From positions 1 through 49,362 of the forward strand of contig NZ_JAHZMO010000025.1 of NCBI RefSeq assembly GCF_020748185.1: 49,362 bases of DNA, read 5' to 3'. Position 1 is the first letter of the stretch. Every line of letters starts with the position of its first letter. The notes under the pieces are model-generated. The model searched no databases and had not been told where the DNA came from. It saw only the letters and a program-made list of their open reading frames with translations. The position numbers and the translations under genes were made by a program. The DNA is from Terrisporobacter petrolearius. GTDB taxonomy: Bacteria > Bacillota > Clostridia > Peptostreptococcales > Peptostreptococcaceae. Positions 17,079-26,098 of this stretch are shown here, piece by piece.

Positions 17079-19475
17079 ATGTTATCAATATACAATAAAA
17101 TTAGTGACTATATTGTTGTGCTAAACTATATGGGGGATATAATTTTTTGTAATGAAAGCTTTTTAAAACGATTGAATTACAATAAAGAAGATTTGCTAAA
17201 TTCAAATATTTTTAAAATAGTAAAAAGTAAAGAACATAATATTATAAACAAACTTATAGAAATGAAAGATGAAAATAAAATCTTGAATTTTTATTCTAAA
17301 TCTAATGAAATAGTCAAAGTTAATTCTAATGTTACTATAGAATATTTTAATAATGAAAAAGGTATTTTTATAGTAGGTAATGAAGTTAATTCAAAATCAT
17401 ATACAATGGAAATGTTAGAAGACCTTTTAGATAATATTAGAATATCTACATTTGTTATAAATGAGAATGGAAAGTATTTATACGTTAACAAATCGTTCGC
17501 AAATATGTTTGATTTGACAAGAGAAGAGATTATAGGAAAATATAATAGTAATTATAGGAAAAATGAAATTTGTGAAGGATTTGAACTTAATAATAAAGCC
17601 ATATGTGAGAATAAAAAACCTAAAGTATTTGACGAAAAATTAATAGCTGATCATAATATTCAGTGGAATCAAACCTATAAATGTCCAGTATACGATGAAA
17701 ATAAAAAATTTAAATACATTATTGCTACTTCTGAAAAAATGAATTTATCAAAAAATGATTCGGAAGACTTATACAAGAACTTTAACAGAACAATAATTAA
17801 AAGTGATTACAATGATATTAAGAAAAGCAATACTGATTTGAAGAAAGTACTAAGTAATATTGGGCAACGAATACTTGATTACACCCAGGCAGATGGTCTA
17901 TCAATACTAATATATGATAATAATAAACAAGGTTTAGTACCATTTATAAAATTAAAAAATTCTAATAAATATCTTAAAAATTTAAAATTTATACCGTGTA
18001 AAATAGATGAGTTATATTCAAGTAAATATAAAAATTATTTTAATATTATGTACTGTAAGTCAAAAATAAAAAGCTTACCAATTTGGGATAAAATATGTAT
18101 GGATGGTTTGGATTATGTAGGTAACTATAGAATAGAGTTGAGTAATGAATTTATTGGAATTATATCATTAAGTTATGGTAATGATAATTCACCTAAATAC
18201 AACTATGATGAGTTTATGAAACATATATGTAATAAAATAGCCATGATAGTTAAAAATGTTAGACTTTCAAACCAGGTATTTGTTGAAAATACAATGCGTA
18301 AGTATACGGAAAAAGAGTTGGAACAGTATTTAAAAGTTTCTGCTGATTTAGTATCCATGGTTGGAAATGATACATATTTTAAAAGAATTAGTCCAAACTG
18401 GAATAAAGTTTTAGGGTGGACAGAAGAAGAATTATTATCGAAGCCAATACAAGAAATTGTTCATCCTGAAGATATAGAGCGTTTTAAGGATAAAAATTAT
18501 TTAGGTAAAGATGGTGAGATTACTAGGCGTATTATTCGTTTTAGACATAAGAAAGGTTACTATGTTCATCTTGAATGGAGTAGTATGTACATATCTAATC
18601 AAGAATTATATGTGACATCAGCAAGAGATATTACAAATAAATTAGAAATAGAAAAAGAAAAAAGAAAATTACAAGAAGCTGTTCAATTAGAAATTGTAAA
18701 AAATGAATTTTTTTCAAATATATCTCATGAATTTAGAACGCCAATAAATATTTTACTAGGAACGATGCAACTTATTAATAAAAATATTGAAAGAAATAAT
18801 ATTGATGTAGAAAATCTAAAGAAACATCTTAATTATATAAAGCAAAATTCATATAGGTTATTAAGGTTAGTGAATAATTTAATAGATATAAGCAAGATGG
18901 ATACAGGAGTCTATGAACTAAGAGCATCTAATCAAAATATTATTAATGTAATTGAAGATATAACTCTTTCTGTGGCAGAGTACACAAGAAATAATAATAT
19001 AAATCTTATATTTGATACGAATGTAGAAGAGTTAATTACTTTTTGTGATCCAGATAAAATAGAAAGAATTATGTTAAATCTTTTATCAAATGCTGTAAAA
19101 TTTACACCTGAGAATGGATGCATTAAAGTTGATATTAATGCGACTGAAAAAGAGGTGATTGTTTCAGTAAGTGATACTGGGATCGGAATTCCAGAAGATA
19201 AGATAGATATTATATTCAATAGATTTGGACAAGTTGATGGTTCTTTTAATAGGATGTGTGAAGGTAGTGGGATAGGATTATCACTTGTGAAAAATTTGGT
19301 TGAAATGCATGAAGGAAAGGTTTGTGTGAAAAGTAAGGTTAATGAAGGATCGAAGTTTATATTTACAATTCCTATTAAGATGAAAGAAGAAAATAATAAA
19401 GACTATGATTTTGATAGAAAATTTAAGCACGTAGAAAGATGTGATATAGAGTTTTCAGATATATATAACGTGTAA
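17079..19475 (+). CDS. Orphan multi-PAS/GAF sensor histidine kinase
   Basis: This 798-residue soluble kinase is related to the one at 11089-12825 but extended at the N-terminus. Domains in order: PAS (about residues 1-105), PAS (about 108-225), a GAF-like domain (about 240-400; RILDYTQADGLSILIYDNNK), PAS with a PAC tail (about 410-525), HisKA with NISHEFRTPIN (His550), and HATPase with NLLSNAVKFTP and DTGIGIP. The tail VERCDIEFSDIYNV matches that of the first kinase. No response regulator is encoded nearby. It is followed by a terminator. The two kinases probably share a partner; the signals are unknown. Confidence 0.9.
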   Translation: MLSIYNKISDYIVVLNYMGDIIFCNESFLKRLNYNKEDLLNSNIFKIVKSKEHNIINKLIEMKDENKILNFYSKSNEIVKVNSNVTIEYFNNEKGIFIVGNEVNSKSYTMEMLEDLLDNIRISTFVINENGKYLYVNKSFANMFDLTREEIIGKYNSNYRKNEICEGFELNNKAICENKKPKVFDEKLIADHNIQWNQTYKCPVYDENKKFKYIIATSEKMNLSKNDSEDLYKNFNRTIIKSDYNDIKKSNTDLKKVLSNIGQRILDYTQADGLSILIYDNNKQGLVPFIKLKNSNKYLKNLKFIPCKIDELYSSKYKNYFNIMYCKSKIKSLPIWDKICMDGLDYVGNYRIELSNEFIGIISLSYGNDNSPKYNYDEFMKHICNKIAMIVKNVRLSNQVFVENTMRKYTEKELEQYLKVSADLVSMVGNDTYFKRISPNWNKVLGWTEEELLSKPIQEIVHPEDIERFKDKNYLGKDGEITRRIIRFRHKKGYYVHLEWSSMYISNQELYVTSARDITNKLEIEKEKRKLQEAVQLEIVKNEFFSNISHEFRTPINILLGTMQLINKNIERNNIDVENLKKHLNYIKQNSYRLLRLVNNLIDISKMDTGVYELRASNQNIINVIEDITLSVAEYTRNNNINLIFDTNVEELITFCDPDKIERIMLNLLSNAVKFTPENGCIKVDINATEKEVIVSVSDTGIGIPEDKIDIIFNRFGQVDGSFNRMCEGSGIGLSLVKNLVEMHEGKVCVKSKVNEGSKFIFTIPIKMKEENNKDYDFDRKFKHVERCDIEFSDIYNV

Positions 19476-19505
19476 ATTAAAAGTATTTTAAAATACTAAA
19501 CTGTA

Positions 19506-19536
19506 AAAACCTCCTATGCTATAGGGGGGTTTTATT
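19506..19536 (+). terminator. Rho-independent terminator after the second kinase
   Basis: AAACCTCCTAT pairs with ATAGGGGGGTTTT around a two- or three-base loop, with one imperfect pair and a T-rich tail at 19530-19538. Confidence 0.75.
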
Positions 19537-19585
19537 TTGTTAATTTATTATTTTTGTAAAAATATAGAAATTTTTGTTGTAGTTA

Positions 19586-19632
19586 TGCTACAATGGTTAC
19601 AAAAGGGTTACAAAAATTACGGAAAAGTTACA
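19586..19632 (+). promoter_or_regulatory. Extended -10 promoter with WalR-like direct repeats
   Basis: TGCTACAAT (19586-19594) is an extended -10 element. Just downstream are three GTTACA hexamers at 19596-19601, 19607-19612 and 19627-19632. The first two are separated by exactly five bases, so on the minus strand they read TGTAAC-N5-TGTAAC, matching the WalR (YycF) consensus TGTWAH-N5-TGTWAH. They overlap the predicted start of transcription, which would suit repression. The regulated gene is a cell-wall hydrolase, the usual WalR target class. No WalR gene is in the window. Confidence 0.55.
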
Positions 19633-19653
19633 AAATGAGGTGATGTGTGGAAT

Positions 19654-20835
19654 ATGATTTTTAACAAAAATATAAAAAATATTTCAAAAGGTATGACTGT
19701 AGGTATGATAGCTACAAGTATTATACCAGCAGTAGCTATAAATGAAAATGTAGAAGCTAGTGAAGTTAGGAGTAGTAAGTTTGTAGAAGTTACATGTGAT
19801 GCTCTTAATGTTAGAACAGGATCTAGTACGAAGCATTCTATAGCTGGTACAGTAAGTAAAGGAACAAAATTTGAATATATATCAACATGCAGTAATGGAT
19901 GGTATAAGGTTAAATATAAAGGAAGTACTAGATATGTAAGTAATAAATATTCAAGAGTAAAAAATGGCTCTACTTCTAGTTCTAAAAAGGTTGAAGTTAC
20001 AGCAAGTAGAGTTAATATCAGAAGTGGAGCTGGAACAAAATATTCTATAGTAGGTACAGTAAGTAAAGGAACAAAGCTTAGATACATATCAAGATGTAGC
20101 AATGGATGGTATAAGGTTGAGTATAAAGGAAAAACAAGATATATTACTGACGATTACACTAAAATTTCAGGATCAACAACTACATCAGATTCAATAAGGA
20201 AAGTAGGTAAGGTTACAGCGTCAGCACTAAATGTAAGATCCGGTGCTTCAACCAAACACAATGTTAAAAAAACAATTAAAAAAAATAGCGTTGTTGGCAT
20301 AATATCATCATATAGTAATGGATGGTCTAAGGTAAAACTATCTAGTTCATCAACAGGGTATGTATCTACAAAGTATTTAAAACTATATGCTGGAGATTCA
20401 AGTGATATTAAAGTAAGTTATACAACAACATCTTCATCTTCTTCTAATAAGCCATCAAGTAATTCTAAACTTGATAAAGTATTATCTACAGTTAAAGCGC
20501 AAGTAGGTAAACCATATATTTATGGTGCAGCAGGGCCTAATTCTTTTGACTGTTCAGGACTTACGTATTATGCTTATAAAAAAGCAGGAATATATTTAAA
20601 CAGAACATCAAGAGATCAAGCTAAAAATGGAAAATATGTAAGCAAAAGTAATTTAAAAGCAGGAGACTTGGTATTTTTTAATAGTGGAACAAATTCTATT
20701 AGACATGTGGGAATGTATGTTGGTAATGGTAAGTTCATCCACTCACCAAGTCCAGGAAAATCAGTAAAGTATGAAAGTATGTCAACATCATATTATATAA
20801 AAGGATATGTTACTGCAAGAAGAATAATATATTAG
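19654..20835 (+). CDS. Secreted SH3b-NlpC/P60 cell-wall endopeptidase
   Basis: This protein of about 393 residues has a signal peptide (ISKGMTVGMIATSIIPAVAI), three bacterial SH3 domains (about residues 40-100, 110-175 and 185-245; each with LNVRxGxSTK or VNIRSGAGTK and SNGWYKV), a Ser/Lys linker and a C-terminal NlpC/P60 domain with the catalytic Cys in FDCSGLTYYA and His residues in RHVGMYVGNG and FIHSPS. It should cleave gamma-D-Glu-diamino acid bonds in peptidoglycan stem peptides. The frame is open from a GTG at 19645, but the ATG at 19654 has better spacing to AGGTGA (19637-19642). Monocistronic with a terminator. Confidence 0.92.
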   Translation: MIFNKNIKNISKGMTVGMIATSIIPAVAINENVEASEVRSSKFVEVTCDALNVRTGSSTKHSIAGTVSKGTKFEYISTCSNGWYKVKYKGSTRYVSNKYSRVKNGSTSSSKKVEVTASRVNIRSGAGTKYSIVGTVSKGTKLRYISRCSNGWYKVEYKGKTRYITDDYTKISGSTTTSDSIRKVGKVTASALNVRSGASTKHNVKKTIKKNSVVGIISSYSNGWSKVKLSSSSTGYVSTKYLKLYAGDSSDIKVSYTTTSSSSSNKPSSNSKLDKVLSTVKAQVGKPYIYGAAGPNSFDCSGLTYYAYKKAGIYLNRTSRDQAKNGKYVSKSNLKAGDLVFFNSGTNSIRHVGMYVGNGKFIHSPSPGKSVKYESMSTSYYIKGYVTARRIIY

Positions 20836-20885
20836 ATTATTGTTACTTAATAATGTTTATATATTTTTAAATATGTGTATTAATA

Positions 20886-20915
20886 AAAAATCACCTCTAT
20901 ACGAGGTGATTTTTG
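20886..20915 (+). terminator. Rho-independent terminator after the NlpC/P60 gene
   Basis: A perfect 12-bp stem, AAAAATCACCTC (20886-20897) with GAGGTGATTTTT (20903-20914), and a TATAC loop. Confidence 0.9.
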
Positions 20916-20944
20916 TTATACAATATTGAATATCAAAACAAGTA

Positions 20945-21039
20945 ACGTATGAAAAATTAAAAAAAAATAAAAATGTTCGTAAAAAAACTTGTAAAAATTT
21001 GGAGTAACATATATAATTAAAACTGAAAAGACGAACAAT
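20945..21039 (+). promoter_or_regulatory. Promoter and PurBox-like sites of the purine permease
   Basis: TTGTAA (20989-20994) and TATAAT (21012-21017) with a 17-bp spacer form a clear promoter. Upstream, AATGTTCGT (20972-20980) is the reverse of ACGAACATT, close to the Firmicutes PurR PurBox (core CGAAC). A weaker partner, ACGTATGAA, lies at 20945-20953, giving 9 + 18 + 9 bp. Another ACGAACAAT is at 21031-21039, just after the promoter. The same 36-bp geometry occurs before the hydroxylase operon at 22474. I do not see a purine riboswitch. Confidence 0.55.
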
Positions 21040-21082
21040 GATACAAAAATATACGATTTAGTTTTGATTAGGGGAGAATTTT

Positions 21083-22405
21083 ATGAACAATAAAGTAATT
21101 TATCAGCTAGACGGAAGACCTAAATTAGGAGAAGCAATACCATTAGGTTTGCAACATATCTTGGCAATGTTTGTTGGAAATGTTACGCCACTTATAATAA
21201 TTTCAAATGTTTTAAACCTGGATGATGTTACAAAAGCATCACTAATACAATGTGCAATGTTTGTGTCTGGCATAGTAACATTAATGCAATGTTACCCACT
21301 TGGTCCGATAGGAGCAAAGCTACCTATAGTAATGGGAACTAGCTTTGGCTTTGTACCTGCTGCTACAGCAATAGGTGTAAAGTATGGAATAGAAGGAATA
21401 TTAGGAGCTTGCTTAGTAGGAGCGTTATTTGAGATACTAGTGGGTGGACTAGTATTAAAACGTATAAGAAAATATTTTCCACCAGTAGTTACAGGAATAG
21501 TAGTTTTAACTATGGGAATTGCACTTTTACCAACAGGAGTTAATTACTTTGCAGGTGGTGTAGGAGCAGCAGACTTCGCTTCACCGTCAAATTTGCTTTT
21601 AGGAACAATCGTACTTATAACAGTTATATTTTTTAAACAATATACTAAAGGGATGCTTAGTATATCATCAGTACTTATCGGATTAATAGTTGGATATTTA
21701 GTAGCTATACCTATGGGTAAAATAGATTTTTCTTCTTTATCTCAGGCAGCGTTTGTGTCTATACCAGTGCCATTTCAATTAGGATTTTCATTCCATATGG
21801 ATGCTATAATAGCTATGATATTTGTATATATGGTTTCAACTGTAGAGACTATAGGAGATACAACAGCCATAGCAAATTCTGGTCTTGGTCGTGAGGCTAG
21901 TGAGAAAGAAATAGTTGGAGCGGTTTTAGCAGATGGTATAGGTAGTTTCTTAGGCGCTATATTTAATGTGCTGCCAAATACGTCTTTTGGCCAAAATGTT
22001 GGTATAGTAGCTATGACAAAAATAGTAAATAGATTTGTTGTTGCTACAGGAGCTTTCATATTAATAATAGCAGGTATATTTCCAAAAGTAGGAGCACTTA
22101 TATCTTTAATGCCAGCTAGTGTACTTGGAGGTGCTTCTATAGTAATGTTCTCTATGATAGTAGTAAGTGGTATAAGACTTATAACAACTGATAAATTAAC
22201 TGAAAGAAATGCAATGATAATTTCTGTTTCATTAGGATTAGGCCTTGGAGTTGCTTATGTACCAGGATTTTTTGATGCTTTTCCAGAATCTATACAATTG
22301 ATATTTGGAGAATCTAAAACTGTACTACCTGCCATATTAGCGGTAATACTTAACATGGTTTTACCTAAAGAGGAAATGTGCGAAGAAAAAGCACTTACTG
22401 CATAA
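21083..22405 (+). CDS. NCS2-family nucleobase permease (xanthine/urate type)
   Basis: This 440-residue membrane protein of the NCS2 (nucleobase:cation symporter 2) family has about 14 membrane segments. Family motifs seen are LGLQHILAMFVGNVTPLI at the N-terminus, GTSFGFVPA, VSTVETIGDTTA (the conserved acidic helix) and LPNTSFGQNVGIVAMTKI, the signature loop. The family imports uracil, xanthine, urate or related bases. Placement before a molybdenum hydroxylase operon and a shared PurBox-like control element argue for xanthine, urate or another purine. The start follows GGGGAG. Terminated by the hairpin at 22411-22445. Confidence 0.92.
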   Translation: MNNKVIYQLDGRPKLGEAIPLGLQHILAMFVGNVTPLIIISNVLNLDDVTKASLIQCAMFVSGIVTLMQCYPLGPIGAKLPIVMGTSFGFVPAATAIGVKYGIEGILGACLVGALFEILVGGLVLKRIRKYFPPVVTGIVVLTMGIALLPTGVNYFAGGVGAADFASPSNLLLGTIVLITVIFFKQYTKGMLSISSVLIGLIVGYLVAIPMGKIDFSSLSQAAFVSIPVPFQLGFSFHMDAIIAMIFVYMVSTVETIGDTTAIANSGLGREASEKEIVGAVLADGIGSFLGAIFNVLPNTSFGQNVGIVAMTKIVNRFVVATGAFILIIAGIFPKVGALISLMPASVLGGASIVMFSMIVVSGIRLITTDKLTERNAMIISVSLGLGLGVAYVPGFFDAFPESIQLIFGESKTVLPAILAVILNMVLPKEEMCEEKALTA

Positions 22406-22410
22406 ATAGA

Positions 22411-22447
22411 AAAAAGATGTATAAGAAATTCTTATATGTCTTTTTTT
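22411..22447 (+). terminator. Rho-independent terminator after the permease
   Basis: AAAAAGATGTATAAG (22411-22425) pairs with CTTATATGTCTTTTT (22431-22445) around an AAATT loop, with two G-U pairs and a run of T. Confidence 0.85.
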
Positions 22448-22473
22448 ATTATAATAATAAAATACTTATAAAT

Positions 22474-22535
22474 ACGAACATTATTTTAAAAAAACAATAA
22501 AATGTTTAGAAAAATCTAGTTAGTTATGATATAAT
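22474..22535 (+). promoter_or_regulatory. PurBox-like pair and extended -10 of the hydroxylase operon
   Basis: ACGAACATT (22474-22482) and the degenerate inverted partner AATGTTTAG (22501-22509) are 18 bp apart, the same 36-bp arrangement as before the permease. Downstream, TGATATAAT (22527-22535) is a consensus extended -10 element; the -35 region overlaps the second box. Together they suggest PurR-type control of purine catabolism. Spacing is read directly; regulator identity is inference. Confidence 0.55.
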
Positions 22536-22585
22536 ATACAAAGTTAAAATTATAATGACAAAATATATTTTAGGGAGGAAGTATT

Positions 22586-23380
22586 ATGTTTACACTAATG
22601 GAATTAGTGCAACCTCAGTCACTTGAAGAAGCTTATGAGATACTTACAAAAAGAAAAAACAATATAGTTATAGGAGGTAGTGCTTTTCTTAGAATGGGGA
22701 AAAAAAGAATAGGCACAGGGATAGATTTATCTGACTTAAACTTAGACATTATAGAAGAAAGTTCAGATTATATAGAAATAGGAGCCATGACTACACTAAG
22801 GGATCTAGAAGTTAGCCCTATATTAAATAAATACTTCCATGGAGTTTTACCAAAGGCAGTTAGAGATATAATAGGTGTTCAATTTAGAAATGTAGTAACT
22901 GTTGGAGGAAGTGTATTTTCTAGATATGGTTTCTCTGATTTAATAGTAGGATTACTTGCGCTACAAACAGAAGTAGAGTTATATAATGGGGGAAGAATAT
23001 TATTAGAAGAATTCCTTAATAAAAAATATGAAAAGGATATACTAGTTAAACTATATATAAAGAAAAACGATGTAAACGCTGTATATAAATGTATGCGAAA
23101 TTCAAGAAGTGATTACCCTATATTAAATGTAGCTGTATCTAAAGAATATGATAACTTAAAAATATGTGTAGGTGCTAGACCTCAAAGGGCAACTATAGCA
23201 GTTAAAGCAAGTGGATTTTTATCAGAAAATGAATTAAATAAAGAGAATATAACAAAAGCAAGTGAAATAGCTGCTGAAGAATTAGTATTTGGTTCAAATA
23301 TGAGAGCTAGCAAGGAATATAGAAAAGCTATATGTAAATCATTAGTTAAAAACGCTTTAATGGAGGTATCATCATGTTAA
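22586..23380 (+). CDS. Molybdenum hydroxylase FAD-binding subunit
   Basis: This 264-residue FAD-binding subunit of the xanthine dehydrogenase/CO dehydrogenase family (medium subunit) has an N-terminal QPQSLEEAYEIL-like start, the FAD pyrophosphate motif IGGSAFLRMG (residues 32-41), the second FAD motif FRNVVTVGGSVFSRY (about 102-116) and the CO-dehydrogenase flavoprotein C-terminal domain (about 165-264). It takes electrons from the 2Fe-2S subunit and passes them on. A GGGAGGAAG site precedes the start, and its 3' end overlaps the Fe-S subunit gene by 7 bp. First gene of the SDMH operon. Confidence 0.92.
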   Translation: MFTLMELVQPQSLEEAYEILTKRKNNIVIGGSAFLRMGKKRIGTGIDLSDLNLDIIEESSDYIEIGAMTTLRDLEVSPILNKYFHGVLPKAVRDIIGVQFRNVVTVGGSVFSRYGFSDLIVGLLALQTEVELYNGGRILLEEFLNKKYEKDILVKLYIKKNDVNAVYKCMRNSRSDYPILNVAVSKEYDNLKICVGARPQRATIAVKASGFLSENELNKENITKASEIAAEELVFGSNMRASKEYRKAICKSLVKNALMEVSSC

Positions 23381-23823
23381 TCACAATGAATGTAAATGGA
23401 AAAAAAGTTGATATAGATGTGGAAGCTGACGAATATTTAGTAGATACACTAAGAAGAGTTGGAAATCTAAGTATAAAAAGAGGCTGTGACACAGGGTGCT
23501 GTGGGCTATGTAGTGTATGGATAGATGGAAAACCAACATTATCATGTTCAACATTATCTGTGAGAGCTAATAATAAAAAGATTACAACAATAGAAGGTTT
23601 ACAAGAAGAAGCAAGTAAATTTGCACAGATACTTGTAAAAGAAGGTGCAGAACAATGTGGATTTTGTTCACCAGGATTTATAATGACTGTTATTGCTATG
23701 AAAAGAGAGTTAGAAAATCCAAGTGAAGAAGAAATAAAACATTATTTAACTGGAAATCTATGTAGATGTACAGGATATATGGGGCAACTTAGAGCAATAA
23801 AGACATATATGGGGGTAAAATAA
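23374..23823 (+). CDS. Molybdenum hydroxylase 2Fe-2S subunit
   Basis: The 149-residue small subunit of the molybdenum hydroxylase carries both expected clusters: an N-terminal plant-type 2Fe-2S domain with CDTGCCGLCSVW and a following C (about residues 42-62), and the helical C-terminal 2Fe-2S domain with QCGFCSPGF and LCRCTGY (about 100-140). It carries electrons from the molybdenum site to FAD. It overlaps the upstream gene by 7 bp and ends one base before the large subunit start, so translation is probably coupled. Confidence 0.94.
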   Translation: MLITMNVNGKKVDIDVEADEYLVDTLRRVGNLSIKRGCDTGCCGLCSVWIDGKPTLSCSTLSVRANNKKITTIEGLQEEASKFAQILVKEGAEQCGFCSPGFIMTVIAMKRELENPSEEEIKHYLTGNLCRCTGYMGQLRAIKTYMGVK

Positions 23824-23824
23824 T

Positions 23825-26098
23825 ATGAAAATAGTAGGTAAAGGCATAGCAAAAATAGATGGAATGTCAATAGCTACAGGGAACCCTGTATACACAGATG
23901 ATTTAGCAGCTAAGGAAGCTTTAGTAGTTAAGATACTAAGAAGTCCGCATCCTTATGCAACCATAGAAGAAATAGATACAAAAAGAGCAATGATGGTACC
24001 AGGTGTGGAATGCGTTTTAACATACAAAGATGTACCAAAAAATAAATTTACACTTGCAGGACAATCATTCCCAGAGCCATCTCCTTATGACAGATTAATA
24101 CTTGATAAAACAGTAAGATATGTGGGAGATGAAGTAGCTATAATAGCAGCAAAAGACGAAAAAACTGCCATAAAAGCTATGAAAATGATAAAAGTTAAGT
24201 ACAATGTGTTACACCCAGTAATGGATATGGAAAAATCTATAGATAATGAAAGTATAGTACATACAGAAGATTTACATTGTAACTTTGATATAGGAATGGA
24301 AAGAGAAAGAAATATAGTATCTAAACATTTATATGAAAAAGGTAATATAGAAGAAGAATTATCAAAATGTGATGTAGTTGTGGAAGATACATATTACACA
24401 CAAGCCCAATCTCATGGAATGATGGAAACTTATAGAGCTTACAACTACTTAGATCATATGGGAAGATTAGTCGTAGTAAGTTCTACACAAATACCTTTCC
24501 ATGTAAGAAGACATGTAGCAAGAGCTTTAGATATACCATCAAGCAAAGTAAGGGTTATTAAACCAAGAATAGGTGGAGGTTTTGGTGGTAAACAAACGGC
24601 ATGTGTGGAAATATTTTCTGCATTAGTTACTTTAAAGACAGGAAAACCAGCCAAAATAATATACGATAGAAAAGAAACTTTTACATGTACAACATCTAGA
24701 CATGCTATGAAACTAAATGTAAAAGTTGGGGCAGATAAAGATGGAACAATAAAAGTGATAGATATAGATGCCCTATCAGATACGGGAGCATATGGAGAAC
24801 ATGCTTCTACTACATTTGGACTAGTTGGAGAAAAAACTATGCCTATGTATGGAAAGTTAAAAGCTGCTAGATTTAAAGGGAATGTAGTATATACTAATAA
24901 AACACCATCAGGCGCATTTAGAGGGTATGGAGCTACTCAAGGATGTTTTGCAGTTGAAGCAACTATAAATAAATTAGCAACTAAATTGAATATGGATCCA
25001 GTGGAAGTAAGGCTTAAAAACATAATAAAAGAAGGAGAGATTTCTCCGGCTTATGATAAGCACTTAAATAGTGTTGCCTTAGATAGGTGTATTAAAAAAG
25101 GTAAAGAACTTATAAAATGGGATGAAAAATATCCGTGTAAAGAAATATCTCCTACAAAAGTAAGAAGTGTGGGAATGGCCCTTACTATGCAGGGCTCTGG
25201 AATAGCGGGGATAGACACTGCATCTATAGAAATAAAATTAAATGATGATGGAAACTATACACTACTTACTGGTTCAACAGATATGGGTACGGGTAGTGAC
25301 ACTATACTTGCTCAAATGTGTGCAGAAATTTTAGAAACTACAATGGACAAAATAGTAGTAAACTCAGCAGATACAGATTCTTCGCCATATGATCCAGGTT
25401 CTTATGCATCAAGTACTACTTATGTTACTGGCATGGCTGTAGTAAAGGCTGCAACTGAGTTGAAAAACAAGATAATTAGTCTTGGAGCAGAAAGACTTGG
25501 ACTTGATAAAGAAGATGTGGAGTTTGATGGAAACTTTGTTAAATCTGAAGACGGAGAAAAATCCATATCAGTATTTGACTTGGCAGTAGATGTAACTATG
25601 GGACCTAACAAAAATCAATTAATCGGATATGCTACTCACGGAAGTCCAGTTTCGCCACCACCATTTATAGCAGGATTTGTGGAAACAGAAATAGATAAAG
25701 AAACTGGAAAAGTTGATATAGTAGATTTTGTGGCAGTAGTTGACTGCGGAACGGTAATTAATAAAAACTTAGCAAAAATACAAGTAGAAGGTGGAATCGT
25801 TCAAGGTATAGGTATGGCATTATATGAAGAAGTTGTTTATACGAAAAAAGGCGAATTAGCATCTAATACATTTATGCAATATAAAATACCAACTAGAAAA
25901 GATGTGGGAAATATAGTAGTAGACTTTGAAGAAAGTTATGAGCTAACAGGTCCATTTGGAGCAAAATCTGTAGGTGAAGTTGTTGTAAATACACCATGTC
26001 CAGCAATAGAAAATGCAATTTATAATGGTATAGGGATAAATCTAAATACTTTACCTATGACACCAGAAAAAGTATTTATGGCCATGATGGAAGAGTAA
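23825..26098 (+). CDS. Molybdenum hydroxylase large (molybdopterin-binding) subunit, probably selenium-dependent
   Basis: The 757-residue catalytic subunit has an N-terminal aldehyde oxidase/xanthine dehydrogenase a/b hammerhead domain (about residues 15-115) followed by molybdopterin-binding domains. Motifs visible are RIGGGFGGKQ (about 243), GAFRGYGATQG (about 365) and GPFGAKSVGE near the C-terminus, where Glu718 fits the conserved catalytic glutamate. These enzymes hydroxylate purines or other N-heterocycles. The downstream yqeC-mocA-yqeB genes mark it as an SDMH, in which a labile selenium atom is a ligand of the molybdenum. The substrate is probably xanthine, hypoxanthine or another purine, given the permease; not proven. 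It shares an ATGA-like overlap with yqeC. Confidence 0.9.
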   Translation: MKIVGKGIAKIDGMSIATGNPVYTDDLAAKEALVVKILRSPHPYATIEEIDTKRAMMVPGVECVLTYKDVPKNKFTLAGQSFPEPSPYDRLILDKTVRYVGDEVAIIAAKDEKTAIKAMKMIKVKYNVLHPVMDMEKSIDNESIVHTEDLHCNFDIGMERERNIVSKHLYEKGNIEEELSKCDVVVEDTYYTQAQSHGMMETYRAYNYLDHMGRLVVVSSTQIPFHVRRHVARALDIPSSKVRVIKPRIGGGFGGKQTACVEIFSALVTLKTGKPAKIIYDRKETFTCTTSRHAMKLNVKVGADKDGTIKVIDIDALSDTGAYGEHASTTFGLVGEKTMPMYGKLKAARFKGNVVYTNKTPSGAFRGYGATQGCFAVEATINKLATKLNMDPVEVRLKNIIKEGEISPAYDKHLNSVALDRCIKKGKELIKWDEKYPCKEISPTKVRSVGMALTMQGSGIAGIDTASIEIKLNDDGNYTLLTGSTDMGTGSDTILAQMCAEILETTMDKIVVNSADTDSSPYDPGSYASSTTYVTGMAVVKAATELKNKIISLGAERLGLDKEDVEFDGNFVKSEDGEKSISVFDLAVDVTMGPNKNQLIGYATHGSPVSPPPFIAGFVETEIDKETGKVDIVDFVAVVDCGTVINKNLAKIQVEGGIVQGIGMALYEEVVYTKKGELASNTFMQYKIPTRKDVGNIVVDFEESYELTGPFGAKSVGEVVVNTPCPAIENAIYNGIGINLNTLPMTPEKVFMAMMEE

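Noticed and set aside
19617..20102. 161-residue minus-strand open frame
   Set aside because: It mirrors the SH3b repeats of the wall hydrolase; its repeated sequence is an artefact of those repeats.
19780..20400. Repeat array resembling a tandem or CRISPR-like structure
   Set aside because: The repetition comes from three coding SH3b domains; units are diverged and in frame, with no spacer structure. No CRISPR array was seen in the window.
20921..21082. Purine riboswitch upstream of the NCS2 permease
   Set aside because: The conserved purine aptamer core and the expected three-way junction are not present; the PurBox-like elements explain the region better.
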